Of a stretch of DNA of 23,320 nt, positions 7,654 through 15,163 are shown piece by piece. The notes beneath the pieces were generated by a model that worked only from the letters and a program-made list of their open reading frames with translations, was not told the DNA's origin and did no database searches. Source of the DNA: Bacillota bacterium (GTDB lineage: Bacteria > Bacillota > Clostridia > Acetivibrionales > DSM-2933). Where the stretch lies: positions 1 through 23,320 of the forward strand of contig JAUZPS010000016.1 in NCBI GenBank assembly GCA_030705945.1, written 5' to 3'. Positions within the stretch are counted from its first letter, which is position 1. Every line of letters starts with the position of its first letter. The position numbers were made by a program, and so were the translations under genes.

Positions 7654-7695
7654 GCTAATATTATTTATTGAGTACGAACAATAAATAATATTAGC
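7654..7695 (-). terminator. 17-bp perfect hairpin just after infB
   Basis: GCTAATATTATTTATTG at 7654-7670 and its exact complement at 7679-7695 enclose an 8-nt loop. It starts 22 bp after the infB stop codon. The stem is AT-rich and no run of T follows it on the minus strand, so it is not a textbook intrinsic terminator. It may stabilise the infB mRNA 3' end or act as a weak or factor-aided terminator. Confidence 0.4.
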
Positions 7696-7717
7696 TCATT
7701 TATAAAATTTCACCTAG

Positions 7718-10700
7718 TTATCTTGCAACTTCTTCCATAATATAAGATTCAACAATATCTCCTTCTTTCAAATCATTGAATTTTTCGAAGGACATACCGC
7801 ATTCGAAACCTTGCGCAACTTCTTTTGCATCATCCTTAAACCTTTTTAAAGACGCAAGTTTTCCTTCAAATATTACAATTCCATCTCTTATAATTCTTAC
7901 TTCCGAATTTCTTGTAACCTTGCCGTCAGTCACATGACAACCGGCAATAGTACCGATTCCTGATACTTTAAATATCTGCCTGATTTCAGTATGTCCTTGG
8001 ACAACCTCTTTAAAGGTTGGTTCAAGCATACCCTTCATAGCAGCTTTAATGTCTTCAATAGCATTATAAATAACTCTGTATAGTCTTAAATCAACACCGG
8101 CATCCTTTGCCATTTCAGCAACATTTGCTCCAGGTCTTACATTAAAACCGATTATTATAGCGTTTGAAACCTGCGCTAAAGTAACATCAGACTCAGCAAT
8201 TGCTCCAACGCCGCCATGTATTATATTGACTCTTACTTCATCATCACTGAGCTTTTCAAGGGATTGCTTAACTGCTTCAACTGAGCCCTGCACATCAGCT
8301 TTAACTATTATATTGAGATCTTTTACCTTGCCTTCTTTTATTTGATTGAATAAATCATCCAAAGAAACCTTTGCGCTTGCTTTAAGCTGTTGTTCCCTAA
8401 GCTTTAATTTTCTCTTTTCAGCAAGTTGTTTTGCAATCTTTTCGTCTGTTATAGCATAAAAAGTCTCGCCGGCTTCAGGAACTTCTGGTAAGCCTAAGAT
8501 CTCGACAGGAGTGGATGGTCCAGCCTTTTTAATGTTATGGCCTTTATCATCAACCATTGCTCTGATTCTACCTACAGTAGTTCCAGTTACTATGGAATCT
8601 CCAAGCTTGAGAGTACCTCTTTGAACAAGCATTGTCGCAATTGGACCTCTGTCTTTATCAAGCTTAGCTTCAATTATTGTCCCTTTTGCCTGTCTGTTAG
8701 GATTTGCTTTCAATTCCTGCATATCGGCTGTTAAAAGAGCCATCTCAAGGAGTCCGTCTATATTCATTCTCTTTTTAGCAGAAACATTTACGCATATGGT
8801 ATCTCCGCCCCATTCTTCCGAAACAAGGCCATACTCCGTCAATTCCTGCTTAACCCTGTCTGGATTTGCTCCAGGCTTATCAATTTTATTGATAGCCACA
8901 ATTATGCTTACATTAGCAGCCTTAGCATGGTTTATTGCTTCAACTGTCTGAGGCATAACTCCGTCATCAGCTGCAACAACTAATATTGCAATATCCGTTA
9001 CCTGAGCTCCTCTTGCTCTCATTGCTGTGAAGGCTTCATGCCCTGGAGTATCGAGGAAAGTTATATTCCTATTGTTTATTTTTACAGTGTAAGCTCCTAT
9101 ATGCTGTGTAATTCCGCCTGCTTCTCCTTTTACAACATCAGCTTCTCTGATAGCGTCAAGCAGTGATGTTTTACCGTGGTCAACGTGACCCATTACAACA
9201 ACAACAGGAGGTCTTGGAGCTAGCTGCTTTTCATCTTCAATTTCTGATTCGTCAAAGAGTATGTCTTCTTCGTTTACTTCAACTTCTTTTTCAGCCTTAA
9301 TTCCAAATTCTTCAGAAATTATAGCTGCAGTATCAAAGTCTAGTTCATGGTTTAACGTAGCCATTATGCCTAGGACCATTAACTTCTTAATGACCTCAGT
9401 CGAGGTCTTCTTTAAAGTTTCAGCAAGATCCTTAACAGAAATACTTTCTCTGATTTTTACCTGAGTCAGGACCGCTCTGCGAGGAATATGTTTGTTTTCT
9501 GTCTGGCCTCTTACATCTCTTTTCTGCTTTGATACTCTCTTTGATCTCTTAACTCCATCATTATCATAGAATTCTTCTAAAATATAATCCTCTGATAATG
9601 CTTCAGAAACCCCTTTCTTTTCGCCTAGCTTGACTGTCTGAGGCTTGAATCTTTGATTCTTGTTGTTCTGATTTCTAGGAGCTTCCTTCTTTTGATCTCT
9701 TTTAACATCTTTATCAAAATCTTTATTTTGAAATTCCCTTTTTGTTTCATTGCGCGCTGAAAACTCTTCCTTTTGCGCGGCAGTAAATTCTGGCTTGGGT
9801 ATATCAAGGAATTGTCCTTTGTCTCCCTGTCTGTTGTTAGGCCTATCATTGGGCCTGTTAAACGGTCTGTTGTCGTTGGGCTTGTTATATGGCCTATTAT
9901 TATTGTTATTATTGTTATTATTATTATCATTTGGTCTGTTATAAGGCCTATCGTTTGGTCTATTATAAGGCCTGTCATTCGGCCTGTTAAATGGTTTGTC
10001 GTTTGGCTTGTTATATGGTCTGTCATTTGGTCTATTATTAAAAGGTCTGTCGTTTGGCCTATTGTAAGGTCTGTCGTTTGGCTTATTATCTCCAGAACCC
10101 GTAAACTGCTTATCATTAGGCCTGTTATATGGTCTGTCATTCGGTCTGTCGTTAGGTCTGTTGTACGGTCTGTCGTTGGGTCTGTCGTTGGGCCTGTTAT
10201 AAGGCCTGTCATTCGGCCTATTATTTTGTCTGTCATTTGATCTAAATGGCCTGTCATTTGGCCTATTGAATGTTTTTACTTCCTGTTTATCCCCACCGCT
10301 TTCATCGCTTGACACCTGAATCTGGGCGTCTGGTTTAATTTCCTCTGTTTTAGTTTGCTCATTCGTAAGCTGGCTCATAACCTCTTTATCCATTTTACTC
10401 TCAATCTTTTCCGTTCCTGAAGTATCTCTAATTTCTGAAACATTTACTTTTGGGGATACTTCAACATTATTTTTATTTACTTCATTTTTTATATTTTCCT
10501 CGGTTGCTCTTTTTTCAACAACCCTATCCGCCTCTGAAATATCTGGCTGCTTAACTTGTTCTTGTGTTTGGGCAGATTTTACAGAAGTTGAAGCCTCAAA
10601 TACTGTGTCATTTTTCAAAGAGTTCTTAACCTCCATGGTAGCTTCTGGTGTTTTTACAGCTGACTTTGCGTCTTGGTTTGAAATATTTCTGCTGTCGTGT

Positions 10701-11299
10701 TTGAAGTTATTTTTAGAATCTTCGTTTTTCAAACCATCCGAGTGATAATTGCTCTTAGAATTATGAACCTTAACATCATTAATATACTCAGAGCCTGTAT
10801 TTCTGACATATCCTGCCCTAAGCCCTGAATTTGACTCCGTCGATCTTATAAACCCGTTTCTTTGATTTCTGTTATCTCTGTTTGAAGGCTCCCTAGTAAT
10901 ACTATTCTTTGCGGTATTCTGTGTTGATATTACTTTCTCATCCTTTGTTTCCGTCTTAGTATCGATAATAATTTCAGTCTTTCTTATAATTCTCGGAGCC
11001 TGCTTGGCGTCCTTCTTAGTTTTATCCTTTGCATCAACTCCTGCATAAGAAATTGGATTTGAATTGATGCCATGGTTGTTAATAATAGAAGGAGCAACCT
11101 TTTTCTCCTCGGCTTCTGCTTTCTTTGCCTTATCCTGCTTAATTATACCGATATGATTATATAAGGCGCTCAATTCTTCGTCACTTAGAAGGCTCATATG
11201 ATTTTTTACATGTATATTTATTTCCGCTAACTTTTCTGTTAGTCTTTTACTTGTAGTATTAAGTTCTTTTGCCAGTTCATAAACTCTAACTTTATCCAA
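7718..11299 (-). CDS. infB: Translation initiation factor IF-2 with very long N-terminal region
   Basis: IF-2 is the GTPase that places initiator fMet-tRNA on the 30S subunit and promotes subunit joining. The GTPase domain has GHVDHGKT at about 704-711, DTPGHEAF at 750-757 and NKID at 804-807, followed by the usual domains II to IV. There is an N-terminal IF2_N domain (about 2-48) and a second one at about 618-668. Between them lies a long low-complexity stretch; residues 344-493 carry 16 P-N-D triplets in NRPNDRPY-like units and a run of ten Asn. At 1193 aa it is longer than most IF-2 proteins. I chose TTG at 11299: GGGGGTG lies at the right distance, it overlaps the ylxQ stop by 8 nt, and it gives the family start MDKVRVYELAKEL. 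An ATG at 11320 lacks a ribosome binding site. Confidence 0.95.
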   Translation of the reverse strand: MDKVRVYELAKELNTTSKRLTEKLAEINIHVKNHMSLLSDEELSALYNHIGIIKQDKAKKAEAEEKKVAPSIINNHGINSNPISYAGVDAKDKTKKDAKQAPRIIRKTEIIIDTKTETKDEKVISTQNTAKNSITREPSNRDNRNQRNGFIRSTESNSGLRAGYVRNTGSEYINDVKVHNSKSNYHSDGLKNEDSKNNFKHDSRNISNQDAKSAVKTPEATMEVKNSLKNDTVFEASTSVKSAQTQEQVKQPDISEADRVVEKRATEENIKNEVNKNNVEVSPKVNVSEIRDTSGTEKIESKMDKEVMSQLTNEQTKTEEIKPDAQIQVSSDESGGDKQEVKTFNRPNDRPFRSNDRQNNRPNDRPYNRPNDRPNDRPYNRPNDRPNDRPYNRPNDKQFTGSGDNKPNDRPYNRPNDRPFNNRPNDRPYNKPNDKPFNRPNDRPYNRPNDRPYNRPNDNNNNNNNNNNRPYNKPNDNRPFNRPNDRPNNRQGDKGQFLDIPKPEFTAAQKEEFSARNETKREFQNKDFDKDVKRDQKKEAPRNQNNKNQRFKPQTVKLGEKKGVSEALSEDYILEEFYDNDGVKRSKRVSKQKRDVRGQTENKHIPRRAVLTQVKIRESISVKDLAETLKKTSTEVIKKLMVLGIMATLNHELDFDTAAIISEEFGIKAEKEVEVNEEDILFDESEIEDEKQLAPRPPVVVVMGHVDHGKTSLLDAIREADVVKGEAGGITQHIGAYTVKINNRNITFLDTPGHEAFTAMRARGAQVTDIAILVVAADDGVMPQTVEAINHAKAANVSIIVAINKIDKPGANPDRVKQELTEYGLVSEEWGGDTICVNVSAKKRMNIDGLLEMALLTADMQELKANPNRQAKGTIIEAKLDKDRGPIATMLVQRGTLKLGDSIVTGTTVGRIRAMVDDKGHNIKKAGPSTPVEILGLPEVPEAGETFYAITDEKIAKQLAEKRKLKLREQQLKASAKVSLDDLFNQIKEGKVKDLNIIVKADVQGSVEAVKQSLEKLSDDEVRVNIIHGGVGAIAESDVTLAQVSNAIIIGFNVRPGANVAEMAKDAGVDLRLYRVIYNAIEDIKAAMKGMLEPTFKEVVQGHTEIRQIFKVSGIGTIAGCHVTDGKVTRNSEVRIIRDGIVIFEGKLASLKRFKDDAKEVAQGFECGMSFEKFNDLKEGDIVESYIMEEVAR
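9821..10270. repeat. In-frame minisatellite inside infB
   Basis: About 450 bp of degenerate tandem repeats, mainly 24-bp and 15-bp units, encode Asn-Arg-Pro-Asn-Asp-Arg-Pro-Tyr/Phe motifs of IF-2. A trinucleotide run at 9896-9925 encodes ten Asn in a row. The reading frame stays open throughout, and other frames are also open as a consequence of the repeats. Such arrays change length by slippage. Confidence 0.85.
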
Positions 11300-11627
11300 T
11301 ATGCTCACCCCCGATTTCATTACTACAGCCGTCTATCTTTTCTATCAATTTTTTTGCAAAACCCGCATCCGATATTGCAATTACAGAACGAATCTCTTTT
11401 CCGATATACCTCCCGATCATTTCTTTTGTACCGAAAAAGCGCATATCCACATCTCTGTACTTGCACTTATCAGTAAATTTCTTTTTTGTATTTAAAGAAG
11501 CATCCTCCGCTATTATTATTAGGCTGATGTTTTTTTGTTTAATAGCTCTCTCACAAGCTTCTTCACCCGAAATAAGTTTACCTGCTTTAACAGCCAAACC
11601 AATGAATGAGTAGATATTATGAACCAT
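11292..11627 (-). CDS. ylxQ: L7Ae-family RNA-binding protein YlxQ
   Basis: This small protein of the ribosomal protein L7Ae/L30e family is expected to bind kink-turn RNA; its exact role in bacteria is not settled. In 111 aa the family pattern is visible: SFIGLAVKAGKLISGEEACE at the start, LIIIAEDASLNTKKKF in the middle, and an IGRYIGKEIRSVIAISDAGFAKKL segment that matches the usual end. ATG at 11627 has GGAGGG at a good distance and overlaps the ylxR stop by 11 nt. Its own end overlaps the infB start by 8 nt, so ylxR, ylxQ and infB look translationally coupled. Confidence 0.92.
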   Translation of the reverse strand: MVHNIYSFIGLAVKAGKLISGEEACERAIKQKNISLIIIAEDASLNTKKKFTDKCKYRDVDMRFFGTKEMIGRYIGKEIRSVIAISDAGFAKKLIEKIDGCSNEIGGEHIG

Positions 11628-11892
11628 TCTTTCCCTCCAATTGCTCTTTTAATTGGTTATATACTTCCTCACTAATAGCAGCTTCAAATGCCCGTTCTAG
11701 TTTCTTTGCTTTTCTTGCCTTTTCGAAACAGGGCAGACTATTACAAATGTAAGCTCCTCTACCTGGTTTTTTGCCAACAGTATCTAGGGATATATCATTT
11801 TCCTTGTTTTTAACTATTCTTATCAACTCTTTCTTAGGCTTCATTTCCTGACAGCCAAGACACATCCGTAGAGGTATTTTTTTTTGCTTCAC
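11617..11892 (-). CDS. ylxR: YlxR (DUF448) RNA-binding protein
   Basis: This is a 91-aa member of the YlxR/DUF448 family, a small basic nucleic-acid-binding protein found in the nusA-infB operon; in related bacteria it has been reported as an RNase P modulator (RnpM). Diagnostic residues are P7, R9, C11, C14 in IPLRMCLGCQ, KKELIRIV at 20-27 and GRGAYIC at 44-50. The start is GTG at 11892 with AAGGGA about eight bases upstream; no ATG gives the family N-terminus. A 143-bp gap containing small AT-rich hairpins separates it from nusA. Confidence 0.93.
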   Translation of the reverse strand: MKQKKIPLRMCLGCQEMKPKKELIRIVKNKENDISLDTVGKKPGRGAYICNSLPCFEKARKAKKLERAFEAAISEEVYNQLKEQLEGKNGS

Positions 11893-12035
11893 TTCAACAA
11901 TCCCTTTCCTTTGGAATGACTAAAGAATTGCTTCCTTATTCAATATAAGACAGATAGCTTACTGTAATTCACAGCTAACATCTTAGAAAGTTTATGCGCG
12001 TCAAATGCAAGCAGCAGTCTTTTTAAGACTTCTTC

Positions 12036-13265
12036 CTAGTCATTGTCGCTGCTGTCTTCATCGTTATGCTCAATCAACTCTTGATCATCAAACTCAACTT
12101 CATTATTTTCATCATAATAGCTGTCAGTATCGCTATCCTCGAAATTGTGAGGCTTAAACAGGCTAAATGACTCATTCTGCTGTTCATCCTGAGATATATC
12201 GTTGAAATTAAGAAGATGTTGTTCAATTGAGGCTCTAAGCTGTGATTCACTTTTAATGTCTATTTTCCAACCTGTCATTTTTGCCGCAAGTCTGGCGTTC
12301 TGACCTTCCTTGCCTATGGCAAGAGAAAGTTGAAAATCTGGAACTGTAACCTTTGCGCTTTTCTCCGCTTCGTTTACATCTACCCTGATGACTTTTGCCG
12401 GACTTAAGCTGCTGGAAATAAAAACTTCAGGATCACTGCTCCACTTTATTATATCTATTTTTTCGCCTCTAAGTTCATCAACTATGGCTTGAACCCTTGT
12501 ACCTTTTTGACCGACGCACGCGCCAACAGGATCAACATTAGGATCCTTAGAAAATACGGCTATTTTTGTTCTTGATCCTGGCTCTCTTGCAATGCTTTTA
12601 ATTTCTACAATACCGTCATGAATCTCAGGCACTTCCAGTTCAAAAAGTCTCTTAACAAGGCCTGGATGTGTTCTCGAAACTGCAATCTGCGGTCCTTTTG
12701 TAGTCTTTTTAACTTCGAGAATATAAGTCTTGATTCTGTCATTAAATCTGTATTCCTCGCCAGGAGTCTGCTCTGTTGTAGCTAAAGCAGCCTCAGCTTT
12801 TCCGAGATCAATGATTACGTTCTTTCTCTCAAATCTCTGAATTATACCTGTAACAATATCGCTTTCCTTATTTGAAAACTCATCAAAAACTATTTCACGC
12901 TCAGCTTCGCGGATTCTCTGAACTACTACCTGTTTAGCGGTTTGAGCCGCTATTCTTCCGAAATCCCTTGGTGTTACTTCTATTTCAGCAGTATCACCAT
13001 CCGCAAGCATTCCATCCAGTCTCTTAGCCTCATCAATAGATATCTCAGAATTGTCATTCGCAGGAAACTGGCTTACCTTCTTCAAAGCATATACCCTGAC
13101 ATCTCCCGATTCACTGTTAAACGTAACTTTAACACTCTGTGAAGAACCGAAATTCCTCTTATAAGCAGAAATCAAAGCGGCTTCAATCGCCTCTATCAAT
13201 ATATTTTTATTAATTCCTTTTTCCTTTTCAAGCTGATCTAACGCATGGATTAGTTCCGCACTCAT
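12036..13265 (-). CDS. nusA: Transcription termination/antitermination factor NusA
   Basis: NusA binds RNA polymerase and nascent RNA, promoting pausing and intrinsic termination and taking part in antitermination. This 409-aa protein has the N-terminal polymerase-binding domain (about 1-125), an S1 domain (about 133-200) and two KH domains with GQKG at 252-255 and GKEG at 318-321 (LAIGKEGQNARLAAKMTGW). After about 345 comes a highly acidic tail rich in Asp, Glu, Asn and Ser, which is longer than the bare Firmicutes core. ATG at 13265 follows GGGAGGT at about ten bases. It is 26 bp downstream of rimP in the same unit. Confidence 0.97.
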   Translation of the reverse strand: MSAELIHALDQLEKEKGINKNILIEAIEAALISAYKRNFGSSQSVKVTFNSESGDVRVYALKKVSQFPANDNSEISIDEAKRLDGMLADGDTAEIEVTPRDFGRIAAQTAKQVVVQRIREAEREIVFDEFSNKESDIVTGIIQRFERKNVIIDLGKAEAALATTEQTPGEEYRFNDRIKTYILEVKKTTKGPQIAVSRTHPGLVKRLFELEVPEIHDGIVEIKSIAREPGSRTKIAVFSKDPNVDPVGACVGQKGTRVQAIVDELRGEKIDIIKWSSDPEVFISSSLSPAKVIRVDVNEAEKSAKVTVPDFQLSLAIGKEGQNARLAAKMTGWKIDIKSESQLRASIEQHLLNFNDISQDEQQNESFSLFKPHNFEDSDTDSYYDENNEVEFDDQELIEHNDEDSSDND

Positions 13266-13291
13266 TTTTCCAAATACCTCCCTAAAAAATC

Positions 13292-13756
13292 TTAGAATTT
13301 AATTGTTCTTTTAACTATGGCAACCTTTTCCTTGTCGAACTCAAGGGTTTCGTTTTTTTCCGAAGTTATGGATATCTTACCCTCAACGAGTCCATTGAGT
13401 TTGCCTTCGAAAATCTTCTTTCCGTCTATAGGTTGAAAAAGTTTTACCTCAACCTGTTCTCCTTTAAACTTAATAAAGTCTTTTTCCCTTTTTAACGGTC
13501 TTTCAATACCAGGAGAAGATACTTCCAAAAAATAATGCTGCTCGATAGGATCTGTCTTGTCAAGTTTTTCACTCAGCGCCTCGCTTACTATCTGGCAGTC
13601 ATCTATGGAAATTCCACCCTCCTTATCTATGTAAACTCTGAGGTACCAACTGGCTCCTTCCTTCAGAAACTCAACATCAACCAATTCATAATTATTATTT
13701 TCAACAATTGGCGTAACCATTTCCGTTACTATGTCTTCAATTTTCCTCTTAGCCAT
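13292..13756 (-). CDS. rimP: Ribosome maturation factor RimP
   Basis: RimP assists 30S subunit assembly. The 154-aa protein has the N-terminal domain (VDVEFLKEGASWYLRVYID, DCQIVSEALSEKLD), the family hallmark LEVSSPGIERPLK near 77-89, and a small SH3-like C-terminal domain. ATG at 13756 has GGAGGT upstream. It is the first gene of the rimP-nusA-ylxR-ylxQ-infB unit, behind a strong promoter and a leader hairpin. Confidence 0.96.
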   Translation of the reverse strand: MAKRKIEDIVTEMVTPIVENNNYELVDVEFLKEGASWYLRVYIDKEGGISIDDCQIVSEALSEKLDKTDPIEQHYFLEVSSPGIERPLKREKDFIKFKGEQVEVKLFQPIDGKKIFEGKLNGLVEGKISITSEKNETLEFDKEKVAIVKRTIKF

Positions 13757-13851
13757 ATTTACCTCCGGATTTAATTCTTTTGCAAAATCTATTTTGTATT
13801 AAACTTAATTATATAAGTTGCGTAAGCTCAAATTTTTGACAAACAATGCGA

Positions 13852-13874
13852 AAGAGTGGGAATTTCCCACTCTT
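13852..13874 (-). terminator. Leader attenuator hairpin upstream of rimP-nusA
   Basis: AAGAGTGGGAA at 13852-13862 and TTCCCACTCTT at 13864-13874 are perfect complements around one base, giving a GC-containing stem of about nine pairs. On the minus strand an interrupted U-rich tract (UUUCGCAUUGUUU) follows. It begins about 33 nt after the inferred transcription start, so it lies within the operon's leader. The imperfect U-tract is what NusA-stimulated terminators show; it may also stop read-through from ispG. Confidence 0.65.
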
Positions 13875-13880
13875 CTCTAC

Positions 13881-13899
13881 TTTTAAAGACACTTTAAAA
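13881..13899 (-). promoter_or_regulatory. Upstream leader hairpin of rimP-nusA
   Basis: TTTTAAAG (13881-13888) and CTTTAAAA (13892-13899) form a perfect 8-bp stem with a 3-nt loop, directly before the attenuator hairpin. On the RNA it would fold first and might act as a pause signal. Confidence 0.4.
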
Positions 13900-13913
13900 T
13901 TTTGCCCAAGAGT

Positions 13914-13942
13914 ATTATATCACTATTATGCTCATTAATCAA
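13914..13942 (-). promoter_or_regulatory. Strong sigma-A promoter of the rimP-nusA-infB unit
   Basis: On the minus strand TTGATT (13942-13937), 17 bases, then a perfect TATAAT (13919-13914) preceded by TGA, an extended -10. The inferred start is near 13907, giving a leader of about 150 nt before rimP. Confidence 0.75.
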
Positions 13943-13993
13943 CAGATTTATTACTTTATTTGATGATTTATTAACTTCAACCATATAAACTAA

Positions 13994-14042
13994 ATATTTT
14001 GCAATAAACATTCTAAATCCATTTTTTATATCGCAAAACATA
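13994..14042. repeat. Palindromic repeat, first copy (after ispG)
   Basis: This 49-bp segment matches 23208-23255 in the same orientation; ATATTTTGCAATAAACATT is shared exactly at the left end, and one indel lies in the middle. Its arms (TATTTTGCAATA and TATCGCAAAACA) are imperfect on the plus strand, but both mismatches become G-U pairs on the minus strand. It lies about 55 bp after the ispG stop. Confidence 0.65.
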
Positions 14043-14097
14043 AATATTAAAATCATTATATATCTTACAATTAGCAGAGCAAAATAACAAACGGCGT

Positions 14098-15162
14098 CTA
14101 TAACTTTTCAATCTCTGCTAATAATTCTTCGACAATTTTGTCTTGAGGTATTTTACGAACTATCTCGCCTTTTTTGAACAGCAGCGCCTCTCCATCGCCT
14201 CCAGCTATACCTATATCTGCGTGTTTGGCTTCGCCAGGGCCGTTAACAGCGCACCCCATAACCGCTACCTTAATGTTTTTTGAAACACCCTGAAGTCTTT
14301 TTTCAACCTCATTTGCTATTTCAATTAAATCTATCCTGCATCTGCCACAGGTAGGACAGGATATAAATTCTACACCTTCTTTACGAAGTTCCAAAGCTTT
14401 AAGTATCTCAATGCCCGCCCTTACTTCTTCAACAGGTTCTCCCGTCAAAGACACTCTTATAGTGTCTCCTATTCCTTCCGCTAGCATTGCTCCGAGACCA
14501 ACTGAGGATTTTATGGTCCCCTTGTATAGCGTCCCGGCTTCAGTAACGCCTAAATGAAGAGGATATTGGGTCTTCTGAGACATCAGGCGGTATGCCGCTA
14601 TTGTAAGCGGTACGTTTGAAGCCTTTATAGAAAAAACTATATCGGTGAAATTAAATTCCTCAAGCATGGAAGCATGATGAAGAGCGCTCTCAACCATGCC
14701 TTCAGGGGTTACACCGCCATATTTTTTCAGTATTTCCTTTTCAATTGACCCAGAATTAACACCTATGCGGATTGGTATCTGCCTGGCTTTTGCAGCTGCG
14801 GCAACCTTTTGAACCCTGTCCATCCCGCCGATGTTTCCTGGATTGATTCTTATTTTGTCAGCTCCGCTTTCAATACTTGCCAGAGCAAGGCGATAATCAA
14901 AATGTATATCTGCCACCAATGGAATTCTTATTTCTTTTTTGATTTCTCTTATGGCCTCCGCTGCCTCCATATCCGGCACTGCCAGTCTAATGATGTCACA
15001 ACCCGCCTCTTCCAGCTTTTTGATCTGAATAATTGTGGATTTAGCATCCCTTGTATCTGTGTTTGTCATTGACTGCGCAGTTATTGGAGAATCGCCTCCG
15101 ATAAATATATCCGCAATTGGAATCTTTTTTGTCTTTTTCCGATTTATTGTATAACTCTCCAC
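14098..15162 (-). CDS. ispG: 4-hydroxy-3-methylbut-2-enyl diphosphate synthase
   Basis: IspG (GcpE) is a 4Fe-4S enzyme that converts ME-cPP to HMBPP in the MEP isoprenoid pathway. The iron-sulfur ligands are C269, C272 and C275 (SCPTCGRCRIDL) and C304 in AVMGCAVNGPGEA. The N-terminal TIM-barrel has SMTNTDTRD and RINPGNIGG. I place the start at GTG 15162, one base after the rseP stop, because GGGGTG precedes it at seven bases and the protein then begins like its family (short lead into NRKKTKK). A longer ATG frame from 15222 would only re-read the end of rseP. Length 354 aa is usual. It is last in the rpsB-to-ispG unit. Confidence 0.95.
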   Translation of the reverse strand: MESYTINRKKTKKIPIADIFIGGDSPITAQSMTNTDTRDAKSTIIQIKKLEEAGCDIIRLAVPDMEAAEAIREIKKEIRIPLVADIHFDYRLALASIESGADKIRINPGNIGGMDRVQKVAAAAKARQIPIRIGVNSGSIEKEILKKYGGVTPEGMVESALHHASMLEEFNFTDIVFSIKASNVPLTIAAYRLMSQKTQYPLHLGVTEAGTLYKGTIKSSVGLGAMLAEGIGDTIRVSLTGEPVEEVRAGIEILKALELRKEGVEFISCPTCGRCRIDLIEIANEVEKRLQGVSKNIKVAVMGCAVNGPGEAKHADIGIAGGDGEALLFKKGEIVRKIPQDKIVEELLAEIEKL

Positions 15163-15163
15163 T

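Larger units (their letters stand above)
7332..7717. other. Structured spacer between infB and rbfA
   Basis: These 386 bp contain no credible gene. From right to left (direction of transcription) they hold a 17-bp perfect palindrome just after infB (7654-7695), a 98-bp inverted-repeat element (7546-7643), a candidate promoter (7513-7541) and a 9-bp perfect hairpin (7400-7443) in what would be the rbfA leader. In Bacillus subtilis ylxP sits between infB and rbfA; it is absent here. Confidence 0.7.
13757..14097. other. Spacer between ispG and rimP: repeat, promoter and leader
   Basis: No gene is seen in these 341 bp. In the direction of transcription it holds a palindromic repeat (13994-14042), the rimP promoter (13914-13942), two consecutive leader hairpins (13881-13899 and 13852-13874) and then an AT-rich leader. 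B. subtilis has proS and polC at this position; neither is here. Confidence 0.7.

Noticed and set aside
9773..10240. Long open frame on the plus strand inside infB
   Set aside because: It is a by-product of the repeat array: monotonous Ile/Val/Arg residues, no ribosome binding site, and fully contained in IF-2 coding sequence.
9821..10270. Regular repeats as a possible CRISPR array
   Set aside because: Units are contiguous without unique spacers and stay in frame encoding the IF-2 linker.
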